DNA from: a virus
Length of the DNA: 33,592 bases
Virus record (IMG/VR): IMGVR_UViG_3300043397_000005
Span: 1 to 33,592 of that record
Reading direction: 5' to 3' (one strand)
Of the stretch, positions 19,551 through 28,125 are shown piece by piece (the stretch's first letter is position 1; every line of letters begins with the position of its first letter). The position numbers were made by a program, and so were the translations under genes. A model generated the notes under the pieces. The model did no database searches and was not told the DNA's origin. It saw nothing but the letters and a program-made list of their open reading frames with translations.

Positions 19551-20659
19551 TATTTGTTCTCCAATGCTGTAACTTTTGCGTTTAGTTCTTGAATAGCTGC
19601 TGTTAATGTGGCGACCAAATAAGAGGAATCCATGCCTTGATACTGAGGCTTTCCATTAGCGTCAACAGCGTCTTTTTCTCCTGTTACAGCAGAAGGAATA
19701 ACTTCCTGAACTTCGTGTGCAATGAATCCTTCACCAACAGCACCATCACAATCTTTCCATACCCATTGAACAGGCTTCAAAGCTGCAACTCTTTCGAGCG
19801 CTCCAGTCAAAGGAGTTGTATTTTCTTTTAAGCGATAGTCCGAAGATGTGTTGTAAAGCACCGCAGAAGTAGCGCCTACCCGTGTAATTTGTCCACAGGT
19901 GTTTGATGTGCTATCAAAACGCATAAACTGAGCGCCTGACACGCCAGTTGAATCTACAAGGTAGACACCGTTGTTTGATGAACTAAAACTAAATACGGAT
20001 TTAGCTGCGTTCACTGTTGCAGTAGTCCCCACCAGCAAGTTACCGCTGGTATCAAACATACCAACAACAGTATTGCTTGAGTTTGTAAATCGAACATCTG
20101 TTCCTGAAACTTCCATTGGAACAGCCGCAGCATTTGAAGTGTTTACTGCTAACAAGCGAACACCTGTTGTACTTGCTGCTGGATAGACTTGAAACCGTCC
20201 ACCAGACACCTGTACGTCAAGCTTAGTTGCTGGAGAACTCGTACCAATACCTACGTTACCTGAAGCATCCTTGTAAAACTGGCCTGAACCTAAGTTAACA
20301 ATGCCAGTACCACCAGTTAATGTGGTTGTGTATGACAAGGCCGTAAATGAACCAGCAGCCGCAGCAGTGCCACCAATAGCGGGTGGGCTTGCCAAATAAG
20401 TGCTAAAGCCTGTTCCGCTTACAGTAGAACTAGCAGACAACGTAGTAAAAGCACCAGTGTTAGGCGTTCCGCTACCAATAGTGCCAGGCGCTGTATAGGC
20501 GCTAGAAGCCAGCATTGTGTTGGTCACAGTGCCTGTGTCGCCAGTAGTCACCATGTTGCCAGCTACGGCAGGAACGTTAATGTTAAACGTGGAAGCCGTG
20601 TTAGGGCCAACCAGATTAACCTGACCGCCCAAAGTTGCTTGAAATACGAGTTGTCCCAT
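19550..20659 (-). CDS. Tail fibre with C-terminal peptidase S74 chaperone domain
   Basis: A 369-residue fibre. The N-terminal 130 residues are beta-rich with PxIGGTAAAAGSFTAL-type repeats shared with the next fibre, followed by the YKDASGNVGIGTSSPATKL motif typical of repeat shafts. The C-terminus (TSSDYRLKENTTPLTGALER, VGEGFIAHEVQEVIPSAV, and a final helix AAIQELNAKVTALENK) is an S74 intramolecular chaperone, which trimerises the shaft and cleaves itself at the SD.RLK motif (around Ser273-Lys278). Likely a host-recognition fibre. It is encoded next to the other fibre. Confidence 0.9.
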   Translation of the reverse strand: MGQLVFQATLGGQVNLVGPNTASTFNINVPAVAGNMVTTGDTGTVTNTMLASSAYTAPGTIGSGTPNTGAFTTLSASSTVSGTGFSTYLASPPAIGGTAAAAGSFTALSYTTTLTGGTGIVNLGSGQFYKDASGNVGIGTSSPATKLDVQVSGGRFQVYPAASTTGVRLLAVNTSNAAAVPMEVSGTDVRFTNSSNTVVGMFDTSGNLLVGTTATVNAAKSVFSFSSSNNGVYLVDSTGVSGAQFMRFDSTSNTCGQITRVGATSAVLYNTSSDYRLKENTTPLTGALERVAALKPVQWVWKDCDGAVGEGFIAHEVQEVIPSAVTGEKDAVDANGKPQYQGMDSSYLVATLTAAIQELNAKVTALENK

Positions 20660-20668
20660 GATGTTTCC

Positions 20669-22357
20669 TTACGGTGCAATGATTAGCTGTGAGGCTGTCA
20701 ATGCCCCTGTGCTTGGGTTAAATTTTAACTTTGTTGACGATGTTTTAACAGGCAAATTACCAGTTGTGCTAGTTACCCAAGAAGGATAAACAGTTGCGTT
20801 TGTCGTTGTGTCGTCAGTAATGCCAACGTTTGTGGCATTAGTCGCTGACGTTGCGCTAGTCGCTGTGCTTGCGTTACCTGTCAAAGCACCCACAAAAGTG
20901 GTTGATGTAACAGAAGTTAAGCCAGCAAACGTTGTGACCGTGGCGCCCAACGATACAGAAGTTGAACCGATGGTTACGCTGGAATTGGTCAATGCCGCAT
21001 TAGGAATTGACGTAAGGCCAGCGCCTGAACCGCTGAACTGAGTAGCCGTTAAAACGCCCGTAGACGGATTAAATTGGTACTTAGTTGAACTGGTGTATTC
21101 AGTCGTTAAATTACCGCTTGTAGCGGATGCAAACAGCGGATAACGGGTTGCGTTTGTGGTCGTGTCATCCGTAACGGTAGCGTAAGCTGTTGGAGTTGTC
21201 CAAGTAGGTAAACCTGACCCGCTAGAAGTCAAAACCTGACCGCTTGTGCCTGTTGAGCCATTAACAGAAAGCGTAGTGTTAAAACGCAAAGTGGCAAATG
21301 TGCCATCAACAGCAGTTGTTCCACCAATAGCAACGTTATTCATTGTTCCAGCAGTTGCTGGATTGATTGTTACTGTGCCTGTGCCAGTTGGAGCAAGGCT
21401 TACGTTCTTGTTTGATGGATTAGCCAGCAAACCACCGTTGACTGAAATATTGCCACTGCCACCGCCATCCCAATTCAGCAAAGATGTGCCGCCAGATGTG
21501 CGTAAGTTTCCACCAAGAATTGACTGTGCGTAATATTCTTGACTGACAAACTTTGTGTTTGCCGTGACTGTTGTGCCTGTAATTGCAGCAGGAGTTGTGC
21601 CGCCAATAGCAGGGGGGCTAGACAAATCAAGTGTGCCGCCAAGCGTGATTGTTCCGCTAGTCGTAATTGGGCCACCCGTCAAAGTAATACCGCTAACTGT
21701 GCCGCTTGTGGCAATGCTAGTGATAGTTCCTGTTGTTGGGGTAGACCAAGAAGGCAGGCCAGAAGCCAACGTCAATACTTGACCATTTGAGCCAGCCGCC
21801 AACAATGAAGTTGAGCCAGCCGATGATTGATAAGGCAATGAACCAGCAGCGCCGCCTGCAATATTAGTTGCAGTTACTGCATTTGTGGCGTTTGTTGCAT
21901 TTACTGCGTTTACTGCGTTTGTGGCGTTTGTGGCATTAGCGGCACTTGTTGCCGTAGCAGCATTTCCATTTATTGACCCAGTGATTACATTAGTAACGGT
22001 CAAATTATCAGATGACAACGTGGTAAATGCACCAGTTGAAGGAACAATATTGCCAATAGGCGTATTGTTTAACGCTGTAATTGCAATTGATACGCCACTA
22101 ATAGAGCCGCCCGTAATTTGAGCGTTGCCCGTTGTCATTGTTGAGAACGTACCAGCGGCAGGCGTTGTTGCGCCAATCACAGAACTGTTGATAGTGCTGC
22201 TAGTAATGATTGCGTTAGTAATGGTATCGGAACTTAACGGTGGAGAAAAGAATTCCCCACCTGGTCCAACCAAGCCAACGCAAACTCCGTTCTCGTCAAA
22301 GATAGCTTGAACAGGAACGATGTTTGTTGTTACTGTCTCCGCTACTGCGTTAGTCAT
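20669..22357 (-). CDS. Large tail fibre with repetitive shaft
   Basis: A 562-residue fibre protein beginning MTNAVAETVTTNIVPVQAIF. The shaft is made of Gly/Thr/Ser-rich repeats (AGTFSTMTTG, SPPAIGGTTPAAITGTTVTA, YQFNPSTGVLTATQFSGSG and its later copy KFNPSTGALTASQ) and an Asn-Ala-Thr low-complexity region near residues 155-185. The start at 22357 follows the upstream TAA by one base; an in-frame ATG at 22411 lies within that gene and is rejected. Receptor-binding role inferred from shaft type and neighbours. It has no S74 domain. Confidence 0.8.
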   Translation of the reverse strand: MTNAVAETVTTNIVPVQAIFDENGVCVGLVGPGGEFFSPPLSSDTITNAIITSSTINSSVIGATTPAAGTFSTMTTGNAQITGGSISGVSIAITALNNTPIGNIVPSTGAFTTLSSDNLTVTNVITGSINGNAATATSAANATNATNAVNAVNATNATNAVTATNIAGGAAGSLPYQSSAGSTSLLAAGSNGQVLTLASGLPSWSTPTTGTITSIATSGTVSGITLTGGPITTSGTITLGGTLDLSSPPAIGGTTPAAITGTTVTANTKFVSQEYYAQSILGGNLRTSGGTSLLNWDGGGSGNISVNGGLLANPSNKNVSLAPTGTGTVTINPATAGTMNNVAIGGTTAVDGTFATLRFNTTLSVNGSTGTSGQVLTSSGSGLPTWTTPTAYATVTDDTTTNATRYPLFASATSGNLTTEYTSSTKYQFNPSTGVLTATQFSGSGAGLTSIPNAALTNSSVTIGSTSVSLGATVTTFAGLTSVTSTTFVGALTGNASTATSATSATNATNVGITDDTTTNATVYPSWVTSTTGNLPVKTSSTKLKFNPSTGALTASQLIIAP

Positions 22358-22358
22358 T

Positions 22359-22694
22359 TTAGAAAGCGATTGGTGTGACGTAAACGATAGAAGGACCAGC
22401 AGCCGAACCAATCATTCGCACATAGTTGGGAGTAGTTGGAACGCCAAACATGATTGCATCATTCATTGATGGTGGCAACACAAAGTCACCAGTGGTCGAA
22501 CCGCTAACTGGCAGCACAGGAGCGCCAACACCAGTAGGACCAAACTTAACAGCAACGCTTGTTGCGCCAGTGTTAATCAACGAAACGTAGTTACATTGAA
22601 TGTTGGGGTCGTTGTTGACCAACGCTTCTGAAGTGGCGGTCGCGCCTGCCGAAACAGCGGTTGTTTTGCCAACTACACGAAAAGGAGTAGACAT
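22359..22694 (-). CDS. Small beta-rich structural protein, 111 residues
   Basis: Starts MSTPFRVVGKTTAVSAGATA, with NNDPNIQCNYVSLINTGATS and FVLPPSMNDAIMFGVPTTPN later, suggesting a beta-sandwich. It lies between glycosyltransferase and fibre genes. Such proteins may be head-decoration or fibre-adaptor proteins; no known family can be named. A one-base gap to the next start suggests coupled translation. Confidence 0.65.
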   Translation of the reverse strand: MSTPFRVVGKTTAVSAGATATSEALVNNDPNIQCNYVSLINTGATSVAVKFGPTGVGAPVLPVSGSTTGDFVLPPSMNDAIMFGVPTTPNYVRMIGSAAGPSIVYVTPIAF

Positions 22695-22723
22695 AGATTT
22701 TCCTTTGCAAAGATGGGCTGATT

Positions 22724-23386
22724 TTACCTATTTCGCAGGTAATTTCCTAGATTCCCTTGAAAGATTTTATACCCAACGTGGCCCATAGCAATTTCAGGGT
22801 CAACCCATACTTGACCGCCAATCTTATTCCAGCGGATGCAGAAACTGTAATCTTCACCCCATTTGAACCCGTCTTCAAAGATGTGGTCAAACAAAGGATA
22901 GAACTGTTTGTCGCGTTCTGCGGTGTAGAAATGTCGTTCAGGGTATTCAGCAATCATGCGCTCAACGCAATTACGGCTGATTTTCATAAACCCTGTGGCA
23001 ACTGATTTGACTTCCAAAAGCCCTGTTTTGGGGTCTGCCCACAGTTCAGGCTTGTCAAGATAGTGAAGCGGATAGTTGATTGGGTCACGGCGACCAGGGT
23101 ATACACCAGCCACCAAATCGGCTTTGGCATCTACCAACTTGAGCAAAGCGCCAGCTTCCCAAGTTACATCTGAATCGACAAAAATCAAATCATCGCAATC
23201 TGATTCCCAAAAGCGCGTGGCAATGATGCCTCTGCTGTCAGCAATCAGGGCATTACCAATGTCATCGACCAATGTAAACCTGTCACCCCTTTTGACCAGT
23301 TCAATCGTGTCGTTGAGCAAGGAACGCATTGTTCCCATGTGTACCGTTCCCGTGTAAGCAGGAATGGCAATCATTACGTGTTTCAT
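22724..23386 (-). CDS. GT-A-fold glycosyltransferase-like protein
   Basis: A 220-residue protein starting MKHVMIAIPAYTGTVHMGTM, with LIFVDSDVTWEAGALLKLVD carrying a DxD-like motif (Asp-Ser-Asp), then LVAGVYPGRRDPINYPLHYL and FKWGEDYSFCIRWNKIGGQV. This pattern is typical of phage family-2-like glycosyltransferases. The substrate is unknown: virion glycoprotein, host surface sugar or phage DNA base are options. It is encoded within the capsid/tail region, so late expression and modification of virion or envelope are likely. Confidence 0.75.
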   Translation of the reverse strand: MKHVMIAIPAYTGTVHMGTMRSLLNDTIELVKRGDRFTLVDDIGNALIADSRGIIATRFWESDCDDLIFVDSDVTWEAGALLKLVDAKADLVAGVYPGRRDPINYPLHYLDKPELWADPKTGLLEVKSVATGFMKISRNCVERMIAEYPERHFYTAERDKQFYPLFDHIFEDGFKWGEDYSFCIRWNKIGGQVWVDPEIAMGHVGYKIFQGNLGNYLRNR

Positions 23387-23400
23387 TCTTTTTCCTTCTC

Positions 23401-23436
23401 AAAAAGAAACGCCACCCAATTTTACTCGGGTGGCGT
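23401..23436 (-). terminator. Intrinsic terminator after the 77-residue gene
   Basis: In the leftward RNA ACGCCACCC (23436-23428) pairs with GGGUGGCGU (23417-23409), nine pairs around a 10-base loop, followed by UUCUUUUU (23408-23401). Part of the late transcript would end here, before the glycosyltransferase. Confidence 0.8.
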
Positions 23437-23456
23437 AAAGGCAACTGCTTAAAAAA

Positions 23457-23690
23457 TTAAGCGGTCAAACCAAGGTTTTTCAACGCTGTGATGATTGAGT
23501 TAGTTGCAGCAACAAACTCAGCAGTCGATGGGCCTGCGGTCAATGCGGTGATTGCGCTAGGTTGCACGATTGGAGTTTTGCCGTAAAAACCCATTTCGCC
23601 GCCTGCAAGACCGAGTGCAATACCATCGCTGGCGTTGCCGTTTAACAGGTAGTTAGGGGTTTGGGTGGATGCTGGTCCTGGATTAGACAT
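23457..23690 (-). CDS. Small head-fibre/decoration-type protein
   Basis: A 77-residue protein with LGLAGGEMGFYGKTPIVQPS followed by FVAATNSIITALKNLGLTA. The GFYGKTPIVQP pattern with a C-terminal helical INSIITAL segment occurs in short phage head-fibre or virion proteins encoded after coat genes. It lies between two strong terminators directly after the coat gene, consistent with an abundant structural product. Function inferred. Confidence 0.6.
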   Translation of the reverse strand: MSNPGPASTQTPNYLLNGNASDGIALGLAGGEMGFYGKTPIVQPSAITALTAGPSTAEFVAATNSIITALKNLGLTA

Positions 23691-23714
23691 GATGTTTTCC
23701 TAAAAAAAAAGTTT

Positions 23715-23738
23715 AAAAAACGGGGGTGTTTAGCCCCC
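23715..23738 (-). terminator. Intrinsic terminator after the coat gene
   Basis: In the leftward RNA GGGGG (23738-23734), loop CUAAACA, CCCCC (23726-23722), then G and six U (23720-23715). It starts 9 bases after the coat stop codon. It probably limits transcription of genes after coat, so that coat is made in excess. Confidence 0.85.
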
Positions 23739-23746
23739 ATTCTTGA

Positions 23747-24997
23747 TTAGCTGGCAACGCGGCAAGCCAATTCAGGGTACAGAGGAGCCCAACCGTACAA
23801 CACATCCAAACGAGTTGGGATGCTGTCGTTGTTGATGGTGTATTGACGCACAACGCGCATCGACAAACCAATTTCCTTGTCGCTTGCACGACCAGCGAAA
23901 TGCACACCTTCTGGCAACTCAAGGTCAGCCACTGCCAAAGTGAACGCATTTTTGTGCATCACGATGTTTTGGGCAGACACAGCACCAGTAGCGTTGAACT
24001 GAGTAACAGCAGCAGTGCTAGAAGTGGTTGGGATGCTCACGTTTTGGAACTGACCAGCGGTAATCACTGCGGGAGACACAGTAACAGCCACGGTAGAGCC
24101 AGAAGTGATAGAAGCGGCAGTCTTAACCACGAAGTTACGGAGCTTGTTAGAGCCGTAAGGTTGGCGGTTTTGTGGGTTGACAGCGTACACGCCAGCGATA
24201 GTGAAAACGTCACCAGCGTTGAGGTTCACAGTTGCAGTTGCAGCAGTGATGCTCACAGCGCCAGAAGAAGCCCAACCACTAGTCAGGAAGCCTGTACCAG
24301 TAGTAGTGTTCACAGAAGCAGTAGCGTTAGCGCCGTTAGTGCCGAAAGTTTGCGACACAACGTTCTGGTCCAGTTTCCAGTTCATACCACCAGAATCACG
24401 ACCCATCAAACCTTTACGGTATTGTGAACCAATGGCTTCTTGAGGAACGAACAAACCTTTCAAGCTGTTCACGATGGAAGCAGATGTGAAGGGTTCAACG
24501 ATACATGAACGGCGACCGTCACGTGGTGCGCCTTCGCTGTCGAGATAAGCGCCAGCGGTCAAGTAGGTCAACAGGTCGGTAGGAACTGTACCAGCAGTGC
24601 CAACGATGTTGGCAGTCTGAGCCACAGCCATAGCCATACCGTCACGGTCAATCTTGTTGGCGATTGCAGCGATTGCAGGCTTCAACACGCGGTCGCTAAA
24701 CATATCCAAGGACAAAGCCAAGTCTTGTGTAGTGAACTGAGTGTCAACGTGGAACTGAGTGGACAAGGTAACAGGCACTGAAGTCTCGTTGAAGTCTTCA
24801 ACGTTCAGGGCAGGACCAGTTGTACCGATAAAACGACCAGGCTTGCGAACGTTTACGGTGTTACCGATTTTTGCGCCCACGACAGCGAATTGGTCGTCAT
24901 AGTTGCGGTCGACTTCAGAAGTGAAGGTCAACTCGTTTTCTAAGACCATCAACGCTTCGTTGGTGATCTTGCTAATGGTCAATAAATTGTTTGACAT
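23747..24997 (-). CDS. Major capsid (coat) protein, P22 gp5-like
   Basis: A 416-residue protein of the P22 coat type (P22 gp5 has 430 residues). Signature parts include the N-terminal LTISKITNEALMVLENELTF, the GNTVNVRKPGRF strand, the VTLSTQFHVDTQFTTQDLAL region, and DGMAMAVAQTAN. The stretch about 215-320 (Ala/Thr/Val-rich) matches the place of the telokin-like I-domain. It follows the scaffold gene and is followed by a strong terminator. Hundreds of copies would form the shell. Confidence 0.92.
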   Translation of the reverse strand: MSNNLLTISKITNEALMVLENELTFTSEVDRNYDDQFAVVGAKIGNTVNVRKPGRFIGTTGPALNVEDFNETSVPVTLSTQFHVDTQFTTQDLALSLDMFSDRVLKPAIAAIANKIDRDGMAMAVAQTANIVGTAGTVPTDLLTYLTAGAYLDSEGAPRDGRRSCIVEPFTSASIVNSLKGLFVPQEAIGSQYRKGLMGRDSGGMNWKLDQNVVSQTFGTNGANATASVNTTTGTGFLTSGWASSGAVSITAATATVNLNAGDVFTIAGVYAVNPQNRQPYGSNKLRNFVVKTAASITSGSTVAVTVSPAVITAGQFQNVSIPTTSSTAAVTQFNATGAVSAQNIVMHKNAFTLAVADLELPEGVHFAGRASDKEIGLSMRVVRQYTINNDSIPTRLDVLYGWAPLYPELACRVAS

Positions 24998-25021
24998 TTG
25001 TTTCTTTCAAAAAGATTAGGT

Positions 25022-25918
25022 TTACCGAATTTTTCCCGCTTTGCGGAGTTCTTTCCACTGCGCTGCTGTACCAAAAAAGACCCCGTTGGAATCCAATGGC
25101 ACATCAGGTGTGTTCTTACCCCCGCGAATCGGTTGAATCGGTGATGGTGCTTTACTTCTAACAATAGGGGCTGGCTTCTCAGCTTCGGGCTTTGCCTCGA
25201 AACGAGCTTCCAACTTCCCAATCTCTCGCAACGCTTGCTTTGGCGACAAACCAGCGATTTTCTTAGCGATTTCATCGTTTTCAGCTAGGTGATACAGGAT
25301 TTGAGGCCCAACATCACTCTCCAGAATGGCATCACGAATGTCGTCATTTACGACCACATCACTTGACGCAACAATGTCATCAAAATCAGGCAACGATTGC
25401 TTGGCTGATTCCACCTTTGCAGTCCATTGGGTAATAACCTTTTGGCGTTGCTCGGCTTCTTTAGCTTGAGCTTCTTGTTGCTTCATTTCACTGATTCGCT
25501 TGTCTGCTGTGTACTCTGCGAGTGCTTCAGCATATTCAAACGCATCACTGAACTGGCTAGGTTGCGGCTTTTCGTCTACAAACTCAGCCTTTTTGGGCTG
25601 TGAATTGTTTTCTAAAGCTGCCAAACGCGCTTCCAGAGCTTGCCTTGCTTCACGTTCTTGTTGTGCTTCTTTACGCGCTTCTTCACGTTGCTTAGTAATC
25701 TCAGAAAAGCGGCGCTCAAGTTTAGGATTTTGCTTGCGCTCACCCTCTTGTTTTGCTTCGGCTTCTGCTTCTTCAGGTTCACTCTGTTCAACTACTTCTG
25801 TCGGCTCCGATTGCTCGGCCTCGGCAGGAGCTGGTGATTCAGCTAAACCTAATCTGTTTGCATAAAATTCCGCTGCGTTTTCGCCCGTCAATACTTGACT
25901 AGCTTGTTTTTCAGACAT
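25022..25918 (-). CDS. Scaffolding protein, P22 gp8-like
   Basis: A 298-residue, highly charged Glu/Lys/Gln-rich helical protein between portal and coat, where P22 places scaffold gp8 (303 residues). Residues about 65-110 form a coiled coil (EITKQREEARKEAQQEREAR). The C-terminal part is basic and ends with FGTAAQWKELRKAGKIR, a helix suited to bind coat protein. It would direct procapsid assembly and leave on packaging. Assignment from place and composition; no direct motif. Confidence 0.8.
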   Translation of the reverse strand: MSEKQASQVLTGENAAEFYANRLGLAESPAPAEAEQSEPTEVVEQSEPEEAEAEAKQEGERKQNPKLERRFSEITKQREEARKEAQQEREARQALEARLAALENNSQPKKAEFVDEKPQPSQFSDAFEYAEALAEYTADKRISEMKQQEAQAKEAEQRQKVITQWTAKVESAKQSLPDFDDIVASSDVVVNDDIRDAILESDVGPQILYHLAENDEIAKKIAGLSPKQALREIGKLEARFEAKPEAEKPAPIVRSKAPSPIQPIRGGKNTPDVPLDSNGVFFGTAAQWKELRKAGKIR

Positions 25919-25936
25919 TACGTGTCCCTACGAATT

Positions 25937-25980
25937 TACCCCGTGTACCTCACGGGTAAGGTTGTGGTTAATCTACCACA
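25937..25980 (-). other. Two short hairpins between portal and scaffold genes
   Basis: In the leftward RNA UGUGGU/ACCACA (25980-25963) is followed by UACCCGUG/CACGGGGUA (25958-25937) with one bulged G. No U-tract follows, so termination is unlikely. They may protect or process the message so that scaffold and portal differ in amount. Confidence 0.4.
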
Positions 25981-25983
25981 GAA

Positions 25984-28095
25984 TCATTCTTGCATCAAGG
26001 GGTTTTGGCCTTGGTCAATATCCATTGCGGCAGATTGTGCATATTGTGCCTGCTCTGCGTTACGGATAGCCAATTCACGCTCCAAACGGCCCGTGTCCAT
26101 GTGATGCAACAAAAGCTGAACAATCGCGTCAATCTCAGTCTTGTTTTGACTTGTGACAGCGCGGGTGTTTTGGTCATTGACCTTAACTTCTGCCATTGTT
26201 TCAGTGTTGTGGGCGCGTGAAGTCACATCCAACAGCTTGCGCTTGGTGTTTCCTTCTTCTTTCAATTGCGCCACAGATTGACCATATTTCAGGTCAAGCG
26301 CCATTGCTTGCATTTGCTGTTGCATATCTTCCACTTGCTTCTTAGCTTGCGCCAATTGCATTTGCACTTGCGGTGGAATGTCAGATTTGTCGTCAATCTG
26401 AGCCAATGGGTTAAGCGTAGCCAAACGGTCTGCAATGATGTCTGCGCCAGGGAAATCTTGGTTTCTGAAGTACAGGTCACCAATTTTGTCCATCAAAGCA
26501 GGGTCGCCTGCCAAGATTGGGCCAATGCTTGCAACGGCTTCTTGACGCTTGCTGTTGTAGCCAGGGCCAGTGTCCATCACTACGTCATATTGACCAACAG
26601 TCATGTCGTTCAATACGCGACCAGCAGAATCACGCTGGTTAACGGTCAACAATTCAGGCTTGCCATCATCGCCAATGATTCGCATAACACGCTCGGTGTC
26701 ATAAATCTTTGGCAACAAGTCCAAAATGACAGTGCCGCAATGGGAAATTGAGCGTGTCAGGTTGTCGTAATAGTCGTAATTTGTCAGGTCAACTTGTTGC
26801 TGCTGACCGTTCAAAGCCTTGCCAGAAATGTTGCCTTGACCTAATTGAGCAGGGTCAAACACGCCCATGATTGACTTAATGTCATCATCCACACCCGCAG
26901 CAGCAGCCATGATGCCAGCTTGCGGTGGCTCTGGTTGCAGACGCTGTGGCACTGGAGCAGGGCGACCTTCAATGTCTGTCTGCTTGTAGCGCAACAATGG
27001 GAAAGACTTGATGTTGGCGTTAGCCCAATCGCTTTCGTGGCCTTCGTCTTGACCTTCGGCAATCAACCACTTGGCCTTTGGAGCCAGTGCAACGCCTTCG
27101 GTAATAGAAGTCTGCCAGAAGTTATACATACGCTGTGGGTCTTTGGCATAACGAATCATGCCGAACTTTTTGCGTTTGTCACCAATAACAATGTGGCGAC
27201 CATATACGGGAATGATTGGGATGTACTTACCAGCCCAAGTACCTTCTTCAATAATGTCAATGGCTGTCAGCTTGCAATACTTAATTGTTTTCTTGTAAGA
27301 ATCACGCTTATCAACCACTACGATGCCAGCACTGGCAAGACGGGCAAAGAAGTCTTTGTCTTCAGCGAAAGTGCTAGAACCATCGCTCAACTGATACAAA
27401 GTTGCTTTTTCACGCACTGTGTAGAAGTATTCAGCAAGGCGAATGTCTTCTTTGGTAATCCATTCAGACTGACTGTCACCTGTGCCACGTTGTGTGAAAG
27501 ACGTACCACCATCAACCGATGCGTCAGGATAGAGCTTTGAAAACTCCTTCTTTGGCATCATTGTTGTAATTAAACAACGGTCAGCATCAGAGCCATCAGG
27601 AGCCACAGAATTAGGGTCGAAATAGACAGTGAACGGATTATCAATAGGGTCAATGAAAATTTCTTGCTCAAAAGAATCTTCCGAAACGTAATCTGTGCGA
27701 ACACGGAAAAAGCCCCAACCCATGCGAACAGCGTATTCAAATGCGTTGTCGTAAGCGTGGTCAGCATTGGAATTGTTCTCAATGTGGCGCACGATGCCTC
27801 GGATTGTCTGAGCGTCAACCATGTCTTCATGCGTGTTCATGGCATGAACTTTGATGCGTGGTCGTTGCTGGCGCTGTTGGTTACAAACTTGGCGGCAATA
27901 GTTGTCCACCTTGTTGACCGTAATAACAGGGCGTGATTCCAGATTGCGTGAGTTTTGCAACTCCACGGGCCATTGGTCGCCACCACCAAATTTCAAGTCT
28001 TCAAGAGCCTCTTGGCGGTTCATCGTGTCGGCTTCATTAGCCAATTTCAAGAATTCAATTGCTTCTTGAATCCGTGGGTCGTAATCATCTGCCAT
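25984..28095 (-). CDS. Portal protein, P22 gp1-like
   Basis: A 703-residue portal of the P22 type (725 residues in P22). The N-terminus (ALEDLKFGGGDQWPVELQNS, RPVITVNKVDNYCRQVCNQQ) and IYDTERVMRIIGDDG are recognisable, and the C-terminal third is Gln-rich and helical, consistent with the barrel. Twelve copies form the DNA channel at one capsid vertex, on which gp4 and gp10 assemble and where terminase docks. It is preceded by TerL and followed by scaffold. Confidence 0.92.
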   Translation of the reverse strand: MADDYDPRIQEAIEFLKLANEADTMNRQEALEDLKFGGGDQWPVELQNSRNLESRPVITVNKVDNYCRQVCNQQRQQRPRIKVHAMNTHEDMVDAQTIRGIVRHIENNSNADHAYDNAFEYAVRMGWGFFRVRTDYVSEDSFEQEIFIDPIDNPFTVYFDPNSVAPDGSDADRCLITTMMPKKEFSKLYPDASVDGGTSFTQRGTGDSQSEWITKEDIRLAEYFYTVREKATLYQLSDGSSTFAEDKDFFARLASAGIVVVDKRDSYKKTIKYCKLTAIDIIEEGTWAGKYIPIIPVYGRHIVIGDKRKKFGMIRYAKDPQRMYNFWQTSITEGVALAPKAKWLIAEGQDEGHESDWANANIKSFPLLRYKQTDIEGRPAPVPQRLQPEPPQAGIMAAAAGVDDDIKSIMGVFDPAQLGQGNISGKALNGQQQQVDLTNYDYYDNLTRSISHCGTVILDLLPKIYDTERVMRIIGDDGKPELLTVNQRDSAGRVLNDMTVGQYDVVMDTGPGYNSKRQEAVASIGPILAGDPALMDKIGDLYFRNQDFPGADIIADRLATLNPLAQIDDKSDIPPQVQMQLAQAKKQVEDMQQQMQAMALDLKYGQSVAQLKEEGNTKRKLLDVTSRAHNTETMAEVKVNDQNTRAVTSQNKTEIDAIVQLLLHHMDTGRLERELAIRNAEQAQYAQSAAMDIDQGQNPLMQE

Positions 28096-28125
28096 ATATG
28101 TCCTATGTTGACAAGTTTGCCAATT

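Noticed and set aside
21870-21950. Short tandem pattern in the fibre gene considered as a CRISPR-like array
   Set aside because: The repeats are codon-level (Asn-Ala-Thr/Val) with no fixed spacer and lie inside a coding frame.
21885-22121. Val/Ala/Phe-rich plus-strand frames in the fibre gene, resembling membrane proteins
   Set aside because: They arise from the antisense of NATNAV/Thr-Gly repeats of the fibre shaft; no independent start signal.
23101-23360. Possible split of the glycosyltransferase gene by opposite-strand frames
   Set aside because: The minus frame is intact from start to stop with family motifs; no frameshift seen.
23843-24427. 194-codon open frame on the plus strand opposite the coat gene
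   Set aside because: His/Ser-rich low-quality translation antisense to a clearly recognised coat gene; no ribosome site or neighbours in that direction.
26920-27540. 206-codon open frame on the plus strand opposite the portal gene
   Set aside because: A shadow of portal codon usage; the portal family match on the minus strand is unambiguous.
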